A DNA stretch of 60,528 bases from the NCBI RefSeq assembly GCF_010470675.1, contig NZ_VOIQ01000021.1, forward strand, positions 1 to 60,528, read 5' to 3'. A program made the translations under genes and the position numbers. The notes under the pieces are model-generated. The model saw only the letters and a list, made by a program, of their open reading frames with translations. It ran no database searches and was not told the origin of the DNA. Source of the DNA: Desulfovibrio sp. JC010. GTDB lineage: Bacteria > Desulfobacterota > Desulfovibrionia > Desulfovibrionales > Desulfovibrionaceae. Positions 8,202 through 16,150 of this stretch are shown one piece after another; positions within the stretch are counted from its first letter, which is position 1; every line of letters begins with the position of its first letter.

Positions 8202-9815
8202 CTATCGACTAAGACCTCGGTGCTGTCTAGCAATCCCATTCCCCTCAACCTTCACATTCCGCCCAAACATCATCCGCGCAAAACTCTGCGCCACTTGCCT
8301 TGCCCCAAGATCATTCACGCTGAAGAAAATTTTATCGCCATTGTCCTTAACCATTGCTCCGTTCTTCAGCGTGTAGAGAATATTACCAGACGAATCCACA
8401 CGCCAAGTCACTTGATCCAAATTACGTTGATCAGGATCGTTTACGCGCTTGGCCTCTTCGGCCTGCAACTGAAGCATCTTGGAAATGGACAGCAGCCTGC
8501 GTTTGTCTTTCCAAGCCAGACTTAAATCTGATTTGAACTTACTCTGCTTGATCTTCAGATCTGAAACTTTTGAGGCCGTGCCAGCAAATTCTGGAGAGGA
8601 GTTACTTTGAATCGGCTCCTTCTTTGACCGCAAAACTTGCAAAGCTGTTTCATCGCCGTTTTCAGCCTTCCATTTCAAAAAACCATTCCAGCGATTAAAA
8701 GGTATTTTATGACGCAATTCCGCACGCTTCTCAGCCATTTCTTGTTTTAAAATTTCCATTGCCGCCGTCTTTCTGCCGGTAGCAATAGCAATTAAGCGGC
8801 TGCGGTCTTTGGGCCTCAGCTTGTTGTCTTTTCTTATGGCTTTGACCTTGGCATCCCAATCAGAATTGATCTGCTTCCAACGGCCATCCTGTTCTTCGCG
8901 CAATGCTTCATAAACCTTTTTCCTATCGGCTATAGCGGCCTTATACTCAGCGTAAAGTTCGCCACGCTGCTTATGCAGAGGACGGGCTACGTAGCTGTCT
9001 TTCTCCATCACCACGAACTCTGCGGGCTTTTGATAGTGGCCGAGTAGGGCTTCGAGTTTGGATTTGCTAAAATCACGGTCAAGTCGGCTGGCCTTGATGG
9101 CCGTTTTAGAATGAAGGTCTTTAATGATACAACCGTTGCCGCGCAACCGGACCTCGACGCCGATCTGCGCCAATGATTCATGAAACTCCTGCCAGCCATG
9201 CGAAGAACGCAAGGACTCCAAAATGAAATCCTTGCGCTCCTTTACATATGAATCAAAAGACTGCTGGCCGGAATGGGATTCATAAGTAGCCGCACGGTCG
9301 TTATTGCGTTTGGGCAGCAATTCTTTTTGCCTGCCGTTATCGAGCTTCAGACCGAACTTTTGTTCCAGCTCACGATGCAGCCGATCACGCTTATGAAAAT
9401 CCCGGTACGGTTCATGTCGGGTCAGCTTCTCCGGGTGAATCATGTTATATGCGATGTGCATGTGCAGATTGTTGGTATTCTTATGCACTCCACAATGCCG
9501 CTGGTACTCCTCAAAGCCCAAAACCTTGGAAAACACCTGCTCAATTTCTTTAAATTTTTCAGCCGTAAGGACGGACTCATCTTCCGGCCTGAAGGACACG
9601 ATTAAGTGATAGGTCTTTTCCTTACGGGTACGCTTATTCAGATCCTGAGTATCAAGCACTTCCTGAATCGCCAAATCATAGTCATCTCCGGCCCAACAAC
9701 CTGCACACCATGACATGAGACTCTTTTCGCCCTTATGCTTGGCGTCGGCAATATATTGGGCCAGCCTCCGGTAATTATCGTTTTGCGGCTTACAAGCAAT
9801 CCTGCGGCTAATCAT
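8202..9815 (-). CDS. traI: MOBP relaxase, RP4 TraI-like
   Basis: A 537-residue relaxase that nicks one strand at oriT and stays covalently bound through tyrosine. The N-terminal 250 residues follow RP4 TraI closely: candidate nucleophile Tyr21 in AQYIAD, then KTYHLIVSFRPEDE, then the metal-binding H-x-H motif NNLHMHIAYN (His118, His120, Asn124) with His111 just before, and later LRGNGCII and IKASRLDRDFSK. The C-terminus (RVDSSGNILYTLKN, FSVNDLGARQVA) resembles the LPD7 module. It is shorter than RP4 TraI and lacks its long tail. Its ATG overlaps the traJ stop as ATGA, so the two are coupled. Its substrate is the oriT at 10210-10262. Confidence 0.93.
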   Translation of the reverse strand: MISRRIACKPQNDNYRRLAQYIADAKHKGEKSLMSWCAGCWAGDDYDLAIQEVLDTQDLNKRTRKEKTYHLIVSFRPEDESVLTAEKFKEIEQVFSKVLGFEEYQRHCGVHKNTNNLHMHIAYNMIHPEKLTRHEPYRDFHKRDRLHRELEQKFGLKLDNGRQKELLPKRNNDRAATYESHSGQQSFDSYVKERKDFILESLRSSHGWQEFHESLAQIGVEVRLRGNGCIIKDLHSKTAIKASRLDRDFSKSKLEALLGHYQKPAEFVVMEKDSYVARPLHKQRGELYAEYKAAIADRKKVYEALREEQDGRWKQINSDWDAKVKAIRKDNKLRPKDRSRLIAIATGRKTAAMEILKQEMAEKRAELRHKIPFNRWNGFLKWKAENGDETALQVLRSKKEPIQSNSSPEFAGTASKVSDLKIKQSKFKSDLSLAWKDKRRLLSISKMLQLQAEEAKRVNDPDQRNLDQVTWRVDSSGNILYTLKNGAMVKDNGDKIFFSVNDLGARQVAQSFARMMFGRNVKVEGNGIARQHRGLSR

Positions 9816-10138
9816 ATAGACCTCACCTTCTGGACTATTTGCCGTTGAGTCTGACCTATTTCTCTAAGTAGCTTCTCAGCCGCTTTTCGATTGTCGTCAT
9901 CGTCCAAAATTAGCATTTTTAAAAGACCACCCAGACGGCCTTGATCTCCATTAAGCTTCAGAAGCTCCCGGCGAACCTGCTGGTCGGTGCTGCTTCTTAT
10001 TTCATGGCCCAGACATGCTGCCTTGGCAAAGGCAGACAGAGACAAGCTGCACTGCTCTGCGCTTGAACAGATTTGCTCATATTCCTTTTCCGAAACATAG
10101 GTTTTGATAACTTTCTTTTTGCTGGGCACGGATCGCAT
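9812..10138 (-). CDS. traJ: relaxosome protein, RP4 TraJ-like
   Basis: Encodes 108 residues. It matches RP4 TraJ in layout: a ribbon-helix-helix-like N-terminus (KKVIKTYVSEKEYEQI), then SLSLSAFAKAA, then KLNGDQGRLGGLLKMLILDD, where RP4 has RINGDLGRLGGLLKLWLTDD. TraJ binds the inverted repeat beside nic and guides the relaxase. The 4 nt overlap with the relaxase, and the oriT about 75-120 bases upstream of its start, reproduce the RP4 order. Regulation is likely by binding its own upstream oriT, as in related systems; this is inference. Confidence 0.88.
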   Translation of the reverse strand: MRSVPSKKKVIKTYVSEKEYEQICSSAEQCSLSLSAFAKAACLGHEIRSSTDQQVRRELLKLNGDQGRLGGLLKMLILDDDDNRKAAEKLLREIGQTQRQIVQKVRSI

Positions 10139-10169
10139 TTCTCCACGGTTATCTTTTCAATTGCGTTGA

Positions 10170-10285
10170 ACCGAAGGTGAATAAGCCAACCTCAGCCCAA
10201 GGCTGAGCAGGACGTAAGGTACACCGCTTTGAAAAAGTGGGCCTACCTTACCTGTCCTGCCTTCGGACTCCGTGGCAACATATGT
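10170..10285 (+). other. oriT: origin of transfer (oriT), RP4-like
   Basis: Two blocks match the RP4 oriT: GTGGGCCTAC followed by CTTACCTGTCCTGCC (RP4 has TTCACCTATCCTGCCC). The nic site should be TCCTG^C, between 10259 and 10260 on the plus strand. A near-perfect inverted repeat, GTAAGGTA at 10214-10221 and TACCTTAC at 10244-10251, is where TraJ should bind, and inner pairing CCGCTT/AAGTGG lies between its arms. With this nick polarity, DNA to the right leaves first and the traJ-relaxase genes last, as in RP4. The short 82-codon frame across this region (10157-10405) is not considered a gene. Confidence 0.88.
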
Positions 10286-10394
10286 CTTTTTTTGTCTTTT
10301 GAGAACGATTTCGAAGAAATCTATCATAATATCAATAAGTAACGCATAAAGACAAGGAGAGACAAAAAAGGACATGGAAAGACAGATAAAGACA
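10283..10394. repeat. helically phased GACA repeat array beside oriT
   Basis: GACA starts at 10351, 10361, 10371, 10381 and 10391, five copies with an exact 10-base period, mostly preceded by AA or AG. The reverse motif TGTC occurs at 10283 and 10293, again 10 bases apart. The two groups point at each other across about 55 bases of AT-rich sequence. Such phasing puts every site on one face of the helix and suits cooperative binding of a ribbon-helix-helix protein, or DNA bending. RP4 has a TraK wrapping region near its oriT, but no TraK gene is seen here. Confidence 0.75.
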
Positions 10395-10483
10395 AAATTT
10401 CTCAAAAAATATTACAGCCCAGTCTTTGGAGATTTATATGTAGTGGCGGTAAGAAAACATACAGGGAAGCTAACTTTAAAATA

Positions 10484-10515
10484 ACAAGACCTCGAACCGA
10501 AGTCCGAGGTCTTGT
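10484..10515 (-). terminator. terminator of the GNAT-HEPN operon
   Basis: Perfect 11 bp inverted repeat (ACAAGACCTCG with CGAGGTCTTGT) around a 10 nt loop, followed on the minus strand by TTATTTT. It lies about 60 bases after the GNAT-like gene and separates the cargo operon from oriT. Confidence 0.8.
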
Positions 10516-10573
10516 CAATCATCTGCTAATTTGCCGGGTTTAAAAAATCAAATCAGGCCGAAAATCATACAGA

Positions 10574-11092
10574 CTAACACTTCTCAAGCAATTTCTTCTG
10601 ACTATCGGACCCACATTTCCGCGCCACATGAAACATCGCCTTAGACAATGGAAACTCAAAATAAAAATCCTTATATCGCTCAAGGAGATGAGGATACAAA
10701 GCAGTCATATAACCATTGCCCCGGATATATGGATGTAGCCATGCCCATGAAAGCATCCACCCTTCAGGAATATCTGAATATCGCTGCCCATAATCAAACT
10801 CCAGACATCCCATCACGTAATAAGAATGACGGTATCGTTCCTTCAAAAACAATACTAACTGGAGATTGTTATCGTGATACTCTATTTCGTATGGCGCAAA
10901 GTCATACCGGCTCTCCCTTTTAAAATAGTAGCCAAGAATTTGTGCGGCCTTTTTCAAGCTTTTTTGAGAATTATATTTAACGCATACTGCATACATATTA
11001 CGATCATACCAGAGTACGGTAGGTAATTTTTTGAGGTAAGGTATACGGGGAGTAAGCATGTCATATTGGTTCTGCCCCCATGGTAATTTCAT
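10574..11092 (-). CDS. GNAT-like acetyltransferase domain protein
   Basis: Encodes 172 residues. The stretch LHPYIRGNGYMTALYPHLLE has the R-G-x-G-x-M pattern and the flanking strand-helix of motif A in GNAT N-acetyltransferases, which binds the acetyl-CoA pyrophosphate. The N-terminal half (residues 1-90) is rich in Tyr and basic residues and unrecognised. An SD-like CGGAG precedes the ATG at 11092. It is the last gene of a three-gene minus-strand operon with the HEPN-like and 590-residue proteins, 44 bases after the former. GNAT toxins exist in toxin-antitoxin systems, but substrate and role are unknown here. The motif supports the fold, not the target. Confidence 0.55.
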   Translation of the reverse strand: MKLPWGQNQYDMLTPRIPYLKKLPTVLWYDRNMYAVCVKYNSQKSLKKAAQILGYYFKRESRYDFAPYEIEYHDNNLQLVLFLKERYRHSYYVMGCLEFDYGQRYSDIPEGWMLSWAWLHPYIRGNGYMTALYPHLLERYKDFYFEFPLSKAMFHVARKCGSDSQKKLLEKC

Positions 11093-11136
11093 TTATATCT
11101 CCGTGCTCGTAGCTAAATCCTGTGCTGGACGAAAAA

Positions 11137-11625
11137 TTATCTAACTCGAAAATTCGTATCATCTGAAATTGAACTTAATACATCTGACAATGACTCCACA
11201 AATTGCCTGAGTTCATTTCCAGTTAAACTTATATACCAAGGATCAGCGGGGAGCTTCCAGCAATTATTCAGCCCGAACTTTACGCCAGCGATGACCCCGG
11301 AGTTGCCTATAAGTTCAATATCAGAATGTGCGAGCGCGTTACGAAAACAGAACAGGAAATCCCTCAAACTGAAACCTTCTGGGCCAAAATTACGCACGCA
11401 TTCAGGCCATATTCTTGGATCTAAACCAGCTAAAGGAGTATCGTCGATCAATTCATTAAAATCTTCGTATTGAAATACAACCAATCCCAGCAGAGAATTA
11501 ATTATCTGGGTTATTTCATATACATCACGGTCGTAGCTAACTTTAGATGCGACGACATAATCCATATTTTTTCTTGTACGCCGTGCATACTCCTGAAGCA
11601 TTTCGTTGTCTGGATATTCAACCAC
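11137..11625 (-). CDS. HEPN-like protein, second of the operon
   Basis: Encodes 162 helical residues. FCFRNALAHSDIE places Arg95 and His100 in the R-x4-H spacing typical of HEPN ribonucleases, followed by two strands and a Trp-rich loop, then a long C-terminal helix (LRQFVESLSDVLSSI). Start GTG at 11625 with AGAGGT upstream. It begins 13 bases after the stop of the 590-residue protein and is probably co-transcribed with it. It resembles small HEPN proteins found on plasmids. The partner gene also ends in an R-x4-H motif, so a two-component HEPN complex is possible, though nothing in the sequence proves contact between them. Confidence 0.65.
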   Translation of the reverse strand: MVEYPDNEMLQEYARRTRKNMDYVVASKVSYDRDVYEITQIINSLLGLVVFQYEDFNELIDDTPLAGLDPRIWPECVRNFGPEGFSLRDFLFCFRNALAHSDIELIGNSGVIAGVKFGLNNCWKLPADPWYISLTGNELRQFVESLSDVLSSISDDTNFRVR

Positions 11626-11638
11626 AATCTACCTCTTT

Positions 11639-13411
11639 CTATTTGTGTTTCATCCAATCTGCTTGCTGTAGCAATTCTAAAACCCCAAAAAGGCTGGAAA
11701 CGACTTGGTGCAACAATTGAAAACCTTGCTGAACATAGGGGGATGATCTGTCTATCTGTATCAGGCTAAATGCTTCTTCAATCTTGCTACTTGGCAGGTG
11801 AGCATCTGCATGCCGCAATTCATACACCCCCACAAGTGGTGCAGTAATTTTTCGAACCAAATCTCTATCATACTCCGAAGCCAACAAATTTTCTAAAGAT
11901 TTCAGAGATCCCCAGTTTACTTTTTTCGGTGGTGTTACAATTGTCTGCATAGCTTGGGCGTCAAGACTGTCAGCAGTCAATCTAGCAAGAACCTTAGCTA
12001 AAGCATAAAATGATTGTTCATCAATTGATCTAAAGCGATGAATCCTTGGCAACAGTTCAGGAATCAATTCATGTTTTCTAAATAATTGAATCTTCATTTT
12101 TTCTTGAGCAAGTGAATTTATTAATTCAAACACCTTAGGCAAAAACTCTTCTGGAGCTTTGGTATCGGCAGGAATAGCTTTGACTTGTGAAGCTAAAAGT
12201 TCACTAGAAACACCTCCTTCCGGTACCAAATTATATCCGGCCCATATTTGCTGTTGCCATTCAGGAAGTCGTCCAATGTCTTTGGCATAAACATTTACAT
12301 AGGCAAGATCATTCACTCCAAAATGGACACCATAACCATAGGAACATGAAACTCTTCCTGTTTGAGCAGTAAAAAAGGATAGATTACCGCCTCTCACGTG
12401 ACTTAATGCCATTATGACCTCAGGTTTAAACCACAACCATTTTCCCGCATCAATAAGATCTTGCCCACAAATCTTGTTGCCTTCGGCATCAATGACAAAA
12501 AAAGTTGTTGGAATAATACTATCACCTCGAACCCTCGGACTGCTTGCGCTGGGTAGAATAATTTCATTTCGCCACAATTCTCCCACTACCCTAAAAAGAC
12601 TTCTCCCTTCAAATCCTCTTTCCCAAGATTCACTATACGTATTCTCTTCCGTTGGAGGACCGGATATGTCTGGAACATCATCTGATTCATCTACATCTGT
12701 GCGGGACATATGAAATACAGCCATTTTAGCCCCAATTGGCTCACCTCCTTCATGAATCTCAATAACTCGACCTTCCCATTGGTCCAGTTCAGCCGTTTCG
12801 CTGCTAGATCCATCCGGCCATGAAATATGTGAAGCACCATCACAAACTACATCCCTTTCAAAATAGTGAGTCATGTATAAGGCCATCCCCCTAGCGCAAA
12901 GGTAATCCTTTAAATACTGAGATTTAATTTCTAGGGCTACGGGTGCATCCTCGTCAGAAGTCCTAAGTCTTGCAACTTCTGTATAGCCTTCTTTTGGACA
13001 CACCCAAGAGTTACCTTCACGAACTAAACTTAACGAAAGAACCAAATCTTGGTTTAAATGCCATATATTAGGGGTTTCACCATATGTATTTTGATCTAAG
13101 ACTAAATGAACACCTTCAAGATCATTCCCGTATCCCTTGTACACTTCAGCAGGGATATACTTATCTTCATCAATCCATCCAGAATGTTCATTGCTTATGC
13201 CAATATCCATCCAACCAAGTTTTTTTGCGTCTTCAATTTTATTTTGAGGAATAGCGATAGAGCCGCTACCAAAAAACTCTTTCTTATACCCAACGTACCC
13301 GTATTCCCCTTCGTCTACTTTGGTCTCAATAGCCCTTAATGGAATCCACACAGATTTACTAAAATTCTTGCGGCGGATGTCTTTCATTTCAAACCAATCT
13401 TGATTCATCAT
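11639..13411 (-). CDS. 590-residue cargo protein with C-terminal R-x4-H motif
   Basis: A large soluble protein with no signal peptide or membrane segment. Residues 1-450 form an unrecognised mixed domain rich in Trp and Gly, with a conserved-looking block near 355-410 (VHFGVNDLAYVNVYAKDI, LPEWQQQIWAGYN). The last 150 residues are helical and contain VYELRHADAHLP, with Arg533 and His538 in HEPN-type R-x4-H spacing. The layout, a large sensor-like N-part plus C-terminal HEPN, recalls abortive-infection proteins such as ApeA, but I do not see the ApeA N-terminal domain. It may start at either of two adjacent ATGs (13411 or 13408), with a weak ribosome binding site. First gene of the operon with the 162- and 172-residue proteins. 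AT-rich. Confidence 0.6.
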   Translation of the reverse strand: MMNQDWFEMKDIRRKNFSKSVWIPLRAIETKVDEGEYGYVGYKKEFFGSGSIAIPQNKIEDAKKLGWMDIGISNEHSGWIDEDKYIPAEVYKGYGNDLEGVHLVLDQNTYGETPNIWHLNQDLVLSLSLVREGNSWVCPKEGYTEVARLRTSDEDAPVALEIKSQYLKDYLCARGMALYMTHYFERDVVCDGASHISWPDGSSSETAELDQWEGRVIEIHEGGEPIGAKMAVFHMSRTDVDESDDVPDISGPPTEENTYSESWERGFEGRSLFRVVGELWRNEIILPSASSPRVRGDSIIPTTFFVIDAEGNKICGQDLIDAGKWLWFKPEVIMALSHVRGGNLSFFTAQTGRVSCSYGYGVHFGVNDLAYVNVYAKDIGRLPEWQQQIWAGYNLVPEGGVSSELLASQVKAIPADTKAPEEFLPKVFELINSLAQEKMKIQLFRKHELIPELLPRIHRFRSIDEQSFYALAKVLARLTADSLDAQAMQTIVTPPKKVNWGSLKSLENLLASEYDRDLVRKITAPLVGVYELRHADAHLPSSKIEEAFSLIQIDRSSPYVQQGFQLLHQVVSSLFGVLELLQQADWMKHK

Positions 13412-13644
13412 CTACTTCAACTTTTGTTTTTTCATAAAAATAATTTCAGAATTATTGCATTGTTCACTGATAAATACATGGCATTGATGGGACCATAAAA
13501 AATTCACCTTACTGATCCTTTCATTCCCTTGCTTCGTTTCAAAAGACAACCATGATTTAGCTGTCAATAAAATATAAACCATATACTTTTAGCAACTAAT
13601 ATTTTATCAATATCACCCAACAATGGGAAATTCCGTACCCCTAA

Positions 13645-13687
13645 AAGAAACGGGGATGCTTATTTGATTTAAGCATCCCCGTTTCTT
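13645..13687. terminator. strong inverted repeat, bidirectional terminator
   Basis: A perfect 18 bp inverted repeat (13645-13662 with 13670-13687) around a 7 nt loop, with A and T runs on either side. It lies between the cargo operon promoter region and the tRNA, so it may shield the element from chromosomal read-through. No gene immediately to the left is read toward it. Confidence 0.7.
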
Positions 13688-13918
13688 CGTTTTATCTCGC
13701 AATGAGGTATTTTCAAGATTATCAGGCAGCACCGGATAAGTCCTGCCCCAAGTTTTTTCGCTCATGAAAATCAAACCTCACCCATCTAAAAATAATTATT
13801 TCAATCCCCAGCAAAATAAATTAATTTTTTCTTAGGCAAAAAGTCTGCCCATTTTAAAAAAAATTTACTTTTTTTCCCAAAACCGGGAGAGGACCGGGAG
13901 AGACCCGGAAAAACAAAA
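13688..13918. other. element boundary region with short direct repeats
   Basis: Contains no gene. At 13882-13903 the sequence ACCGGGAGAG occurs twice with an 11-base period and a partial third CCGG follows. Such short repeats can be integrase arm sites, but no integrase gene is in the window. The rest is AT-rich. Confidence 0.4.
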
Positions 13919-13952
13919 AGTAAAAGGGTGCTAGACTAAACGTCTAACACCC
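13919..13952 (-). terminator. terminator of tRNA-Lys
   Basis: An 11 bp stem (GGGTGTTAGAC with GTCTAGCACCC on the minus strand, one G-T pair) runs into TTTTACTTTTT. It begins about 12 bases past the tRNA 3' end and is the transcription stop of the tRNA. Confidence 0.8.
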
Positions 13953-13963
13953 TGTATTTACTG

Positions 13964-14039
13964 TGGTAGGCCACCAAGGACTTGAACCTTGAACCAACGG
14001 ATTAAGAGTCCGCTGCTCTACCAATTGAGCCAGTGACCC
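13964..14039 (-). tRNA. tRNA-Lys (CTT)
   Basis: 76 bases on the minus strand forming a complete cloverleaf. The anticodon loop CTCTTAA (anticodon CTT, reads AAG) sits on a GCGGA/TCCGT stem, the T loop TTCAAGT on CAAGG/CCTTG, and CCA is encoded. The acceptor stem has a G-T first pair. It lies at the right edge of the mobile element with its 3' end facing the element, the usual geometry for tRNA-targeted integration. A second attachment copy of the 3' end was not found in the window. Confidence 0.95.
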
Positions 14040-14118
14040 GCGTGTGAAAAAGGGTTTAGAAATATTCACTGCGGATGTCAATCGGTTTTTTATTTTTTTC
14101 TTTAAAAAAGGCAACTAA

Positions 14119-16074
14119 ATGCGCTTTAAGCTAATTTGTTTAATTTTATTGAGTTTCATTACAACCTTTGCGCTTATCACCCCGCAAACGGCTCTCAGTG
14201 CCCAGAATCAGAATCCCAATCTCGATACAAAGTGGAAAATTTTCAAGCTCAGCAAGGATGACCAAAAGGAAAGCGGGCTGAAAACAGACATTCTGGCGGC
14301 ACTCATACTTGAACCTAAAAACGGCTGGTATACATACTCCCACAATCCGGGCAAGCTGGGCATGCCCACGACCTTGAAAATCACCCTGACCCCGGACAAC
14401 ACCATTCTCCCGGCTATCTACATGCCGGGTAAACTCAAGAATGATCCCTTGAACAAAGGTAAAAATGTCGCCACCTATTCGGAACCGACCCCGATTCTGA
14501 TTCCTGTTCCGCCGTCCATAAAATCTTTCACCCTCAAGGCCAGACTCTCCCTGCTCATGTGCTCAAAGACGGCCTGCCAGCCTTTTAAGACCGATCTTAA
14601 ATTCTTCGGCATGGCTCTTTCCCCGGACAAACTGCCTCAGGCCAATCTGCAGCCGTGGTGGCCTGAATTCGTAAAAATGCGCAAGGATGCCAAACCCATC
14701 AAAATTTCCCTGAAAAATATCGCAGCCAAGGTCGAGGGGAAAAATACAGCCAAGACAAAACAATCACAGCCGCAGAAAACTGCTCCACCTGTGCAGGAAG
14801 TAAAAACAGCGGCATCAAATGAGACCGTGTCCGAATCAACATTTTCATTTGATTCACTCACCCCCCGCTCTTTTACTCCGGGCCTTGAAGTGACCGACCT
14901 GACCACCGCCATTCTTTTCGGGCTGCTGGCCGGTTTCCTGCTTAACTTCATGCCCTGCGTACTTCCGGTGATAAGCCTGAAACTCTCCACTCTGCTGGCC
15001 GGGGCCGGGCACGCAAGCGCGGAAGAACAAAAACGTGGTTTCCGGGAACACAATATTTTCTTTGCGCTGGGAATCCTGCTCTATTTCGGTGTCCTCAGCG
15101 GAATCCTCGGTATGACCGGGATGGCCTGGGGGCAGATTTTTCAGAAGCCCCCGGTAGTCATCGGGCTGACCGGAGTAGTCTTTGCCCTCAGCCTGAGCCT
15201 TTTCGGACTGTTCAATCTGCCCATTGTGGACCTCAAGCTCGGTTCCGAAAACAGCGGCCCGCGCAGGCAGGCCCTGTTCACCGGAATTCTGGCCACCTTG
15301 CTGGCCACCCCTTGCAGCGGGCCGTTTCTCGGCGGAGTGCTCGGCTGGGCCATGATTCAGCCGCATTACGTAATCAGCTCGGTATTTCTAAGTGTCGGCG
15401 CGGGTATGGCTCTGCCATATATATTGATGGCAATCTTTCCGGCTCTGGCAACCCGCTTTCCCAAGCCGGGCGCATGGACCATCTGGATCGAACGGGCCGC
15501 AGGATTTTTCCTTGCCGGGACCTGCATCTATTTGTTCAGCATCCTGCCCGAAGATATGTATATCCCGACCTTGATTTTCCTTTGGTTCACCTCTGTGGGC
15601 GCATGGATGTGGGGGCTTTCAGCCGGTGCGGACAAAAAATCTGTCATGTATCTGCTGCGGATCGGCGCACTGACAATCTGCATTGGAGCAGGATTCTGGG
15701 CCGCAACACCGCAGGAACGCACCACCCACTGGATCGGCTTTGAACAGGTCGATTTCACCGCCCGTATTGGCGATGAACCGATGCTGGTGGAATTCACAGC
15801 AGACTGGTGCCCGTCCTGCAAAGTACTGGAGCAGACAGTATTGACCCCGGCCAACCTCAACCGCTGGCAGGAAAAATACAACCTGACCTTCATCAAGGTG
15901 GACCTCACCGCCCCGGACAAGGTGGCCGATGAATTCCTGCGCGCGCTTGGCAGCCGTTCCATTCCGCTGGCTGCAATCTTCAAGCCCGGTAAGGACTCTA
16001 CATCACCCACGGTAATCCGGGACCTCTACACCACGGGGCAGATGGATGAGGCATTGAGCCAGACTTTGAAATAA
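14119..16074 (+). CDS. dsbD: thiol:disulfide interchange protein DsbD
   Basis: 651 residues. Carries electrons from cytoplasmic thioredoxin across the membrane to periplasmic thiol proteins. A signal peptide (residues 1-27) is followed by a periplasmic DsbD-alpha type domain with the cysteine pair in MCSKTACQPF. About eight membrane segments follow, with the paired cysteines in PCVLPVI (Cys280) and ATPCSGPF (Cys399). The C-terminal thioredoxin domain has ADWCPSC (Cys564, Cys567). All three redox pairs are present, so it should be functional. The linker at 205-235 is rich in Lys and Gln. It stands alone, downstream of the tRNA and 76 bases before the alcohol dehydrogenase gene, and may be co-transcribed with it. 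Confidence 0.92.
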   Translation: MRFKLICLILLSFITTFALITPQTALSAQNQNPNLDTKWKIFKLSKDDQKESGLKTDILAALILEPKNGWYTYSHNPGKLGMPTTLKITLTPDNTILPAIYMPGKLKNDPLNKGKNVATYSEPTPILIPVPPSIKSFTLKARLSLLMCSKTACQPFKTDLKFFGMALSPDKLPQANLQPWWPEFVKMRKDAKPIKISLKNIAAKVEGKNTAKTKQSQPQKTAPPVQEVKTAASNETVSESTFSFDSLTPRSFTPGLEVTDLTTAILFGLLAGFLLNFMPCVLPVISLKLSTLLAGAGHASAEEQKRGFREHNIFFALGILLYFGVLSGILGMTGMAWGQIFQKPPVVIGLTGVVFALSLSLFGLFNLPIVDLKLGSENSGPRRQALFTGILATLLATPCSGPFLGGVLGWAMIQPHYVISSVFLSVGAGMALPYILMAIFPALATRFPKPGAWTIWIERAAGFFLAGTCIYLFSILPEDMYIPTLIFLWFTSVGAWMWGLSAGADKKSVMYLLRIGALTICIGAGFWAATPQERTTHWIGFEQVDFTARIGDEPMLVEFTADWCPSCKVLEQTVLTPANLNRWQEKYNLTFIKVDLTAPDKVADEFLRALGSRSIPLAAIFKPGKDSTSPTVIRDLYTTGQMDEALSQTLK

Positions 16075-16150
16075 ACTTTACGGAAGCCGCACAGTCAGTT
16101 ATCAGGTGGCTCAACAGCAACATTAAAAACTACATATATAAAGGAAGCAC

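Noticed and set aside
10157-10405. 82-residue minus-strand frame across oriT
   Set aside because: It overlaps the oriT inverted repeat and nic site and the GACA array, has no ribosome binding site, and its hydrophobic start is a by-product of the repeats.
4671-14118. CRISPR array or restriction-modification genes in the element
   Set aside because: I saw no regular repeat-spacer pattern and no methyltransferase or helicase motifs; the only regular repeat is the 10-base GACA array, which has no spacers.
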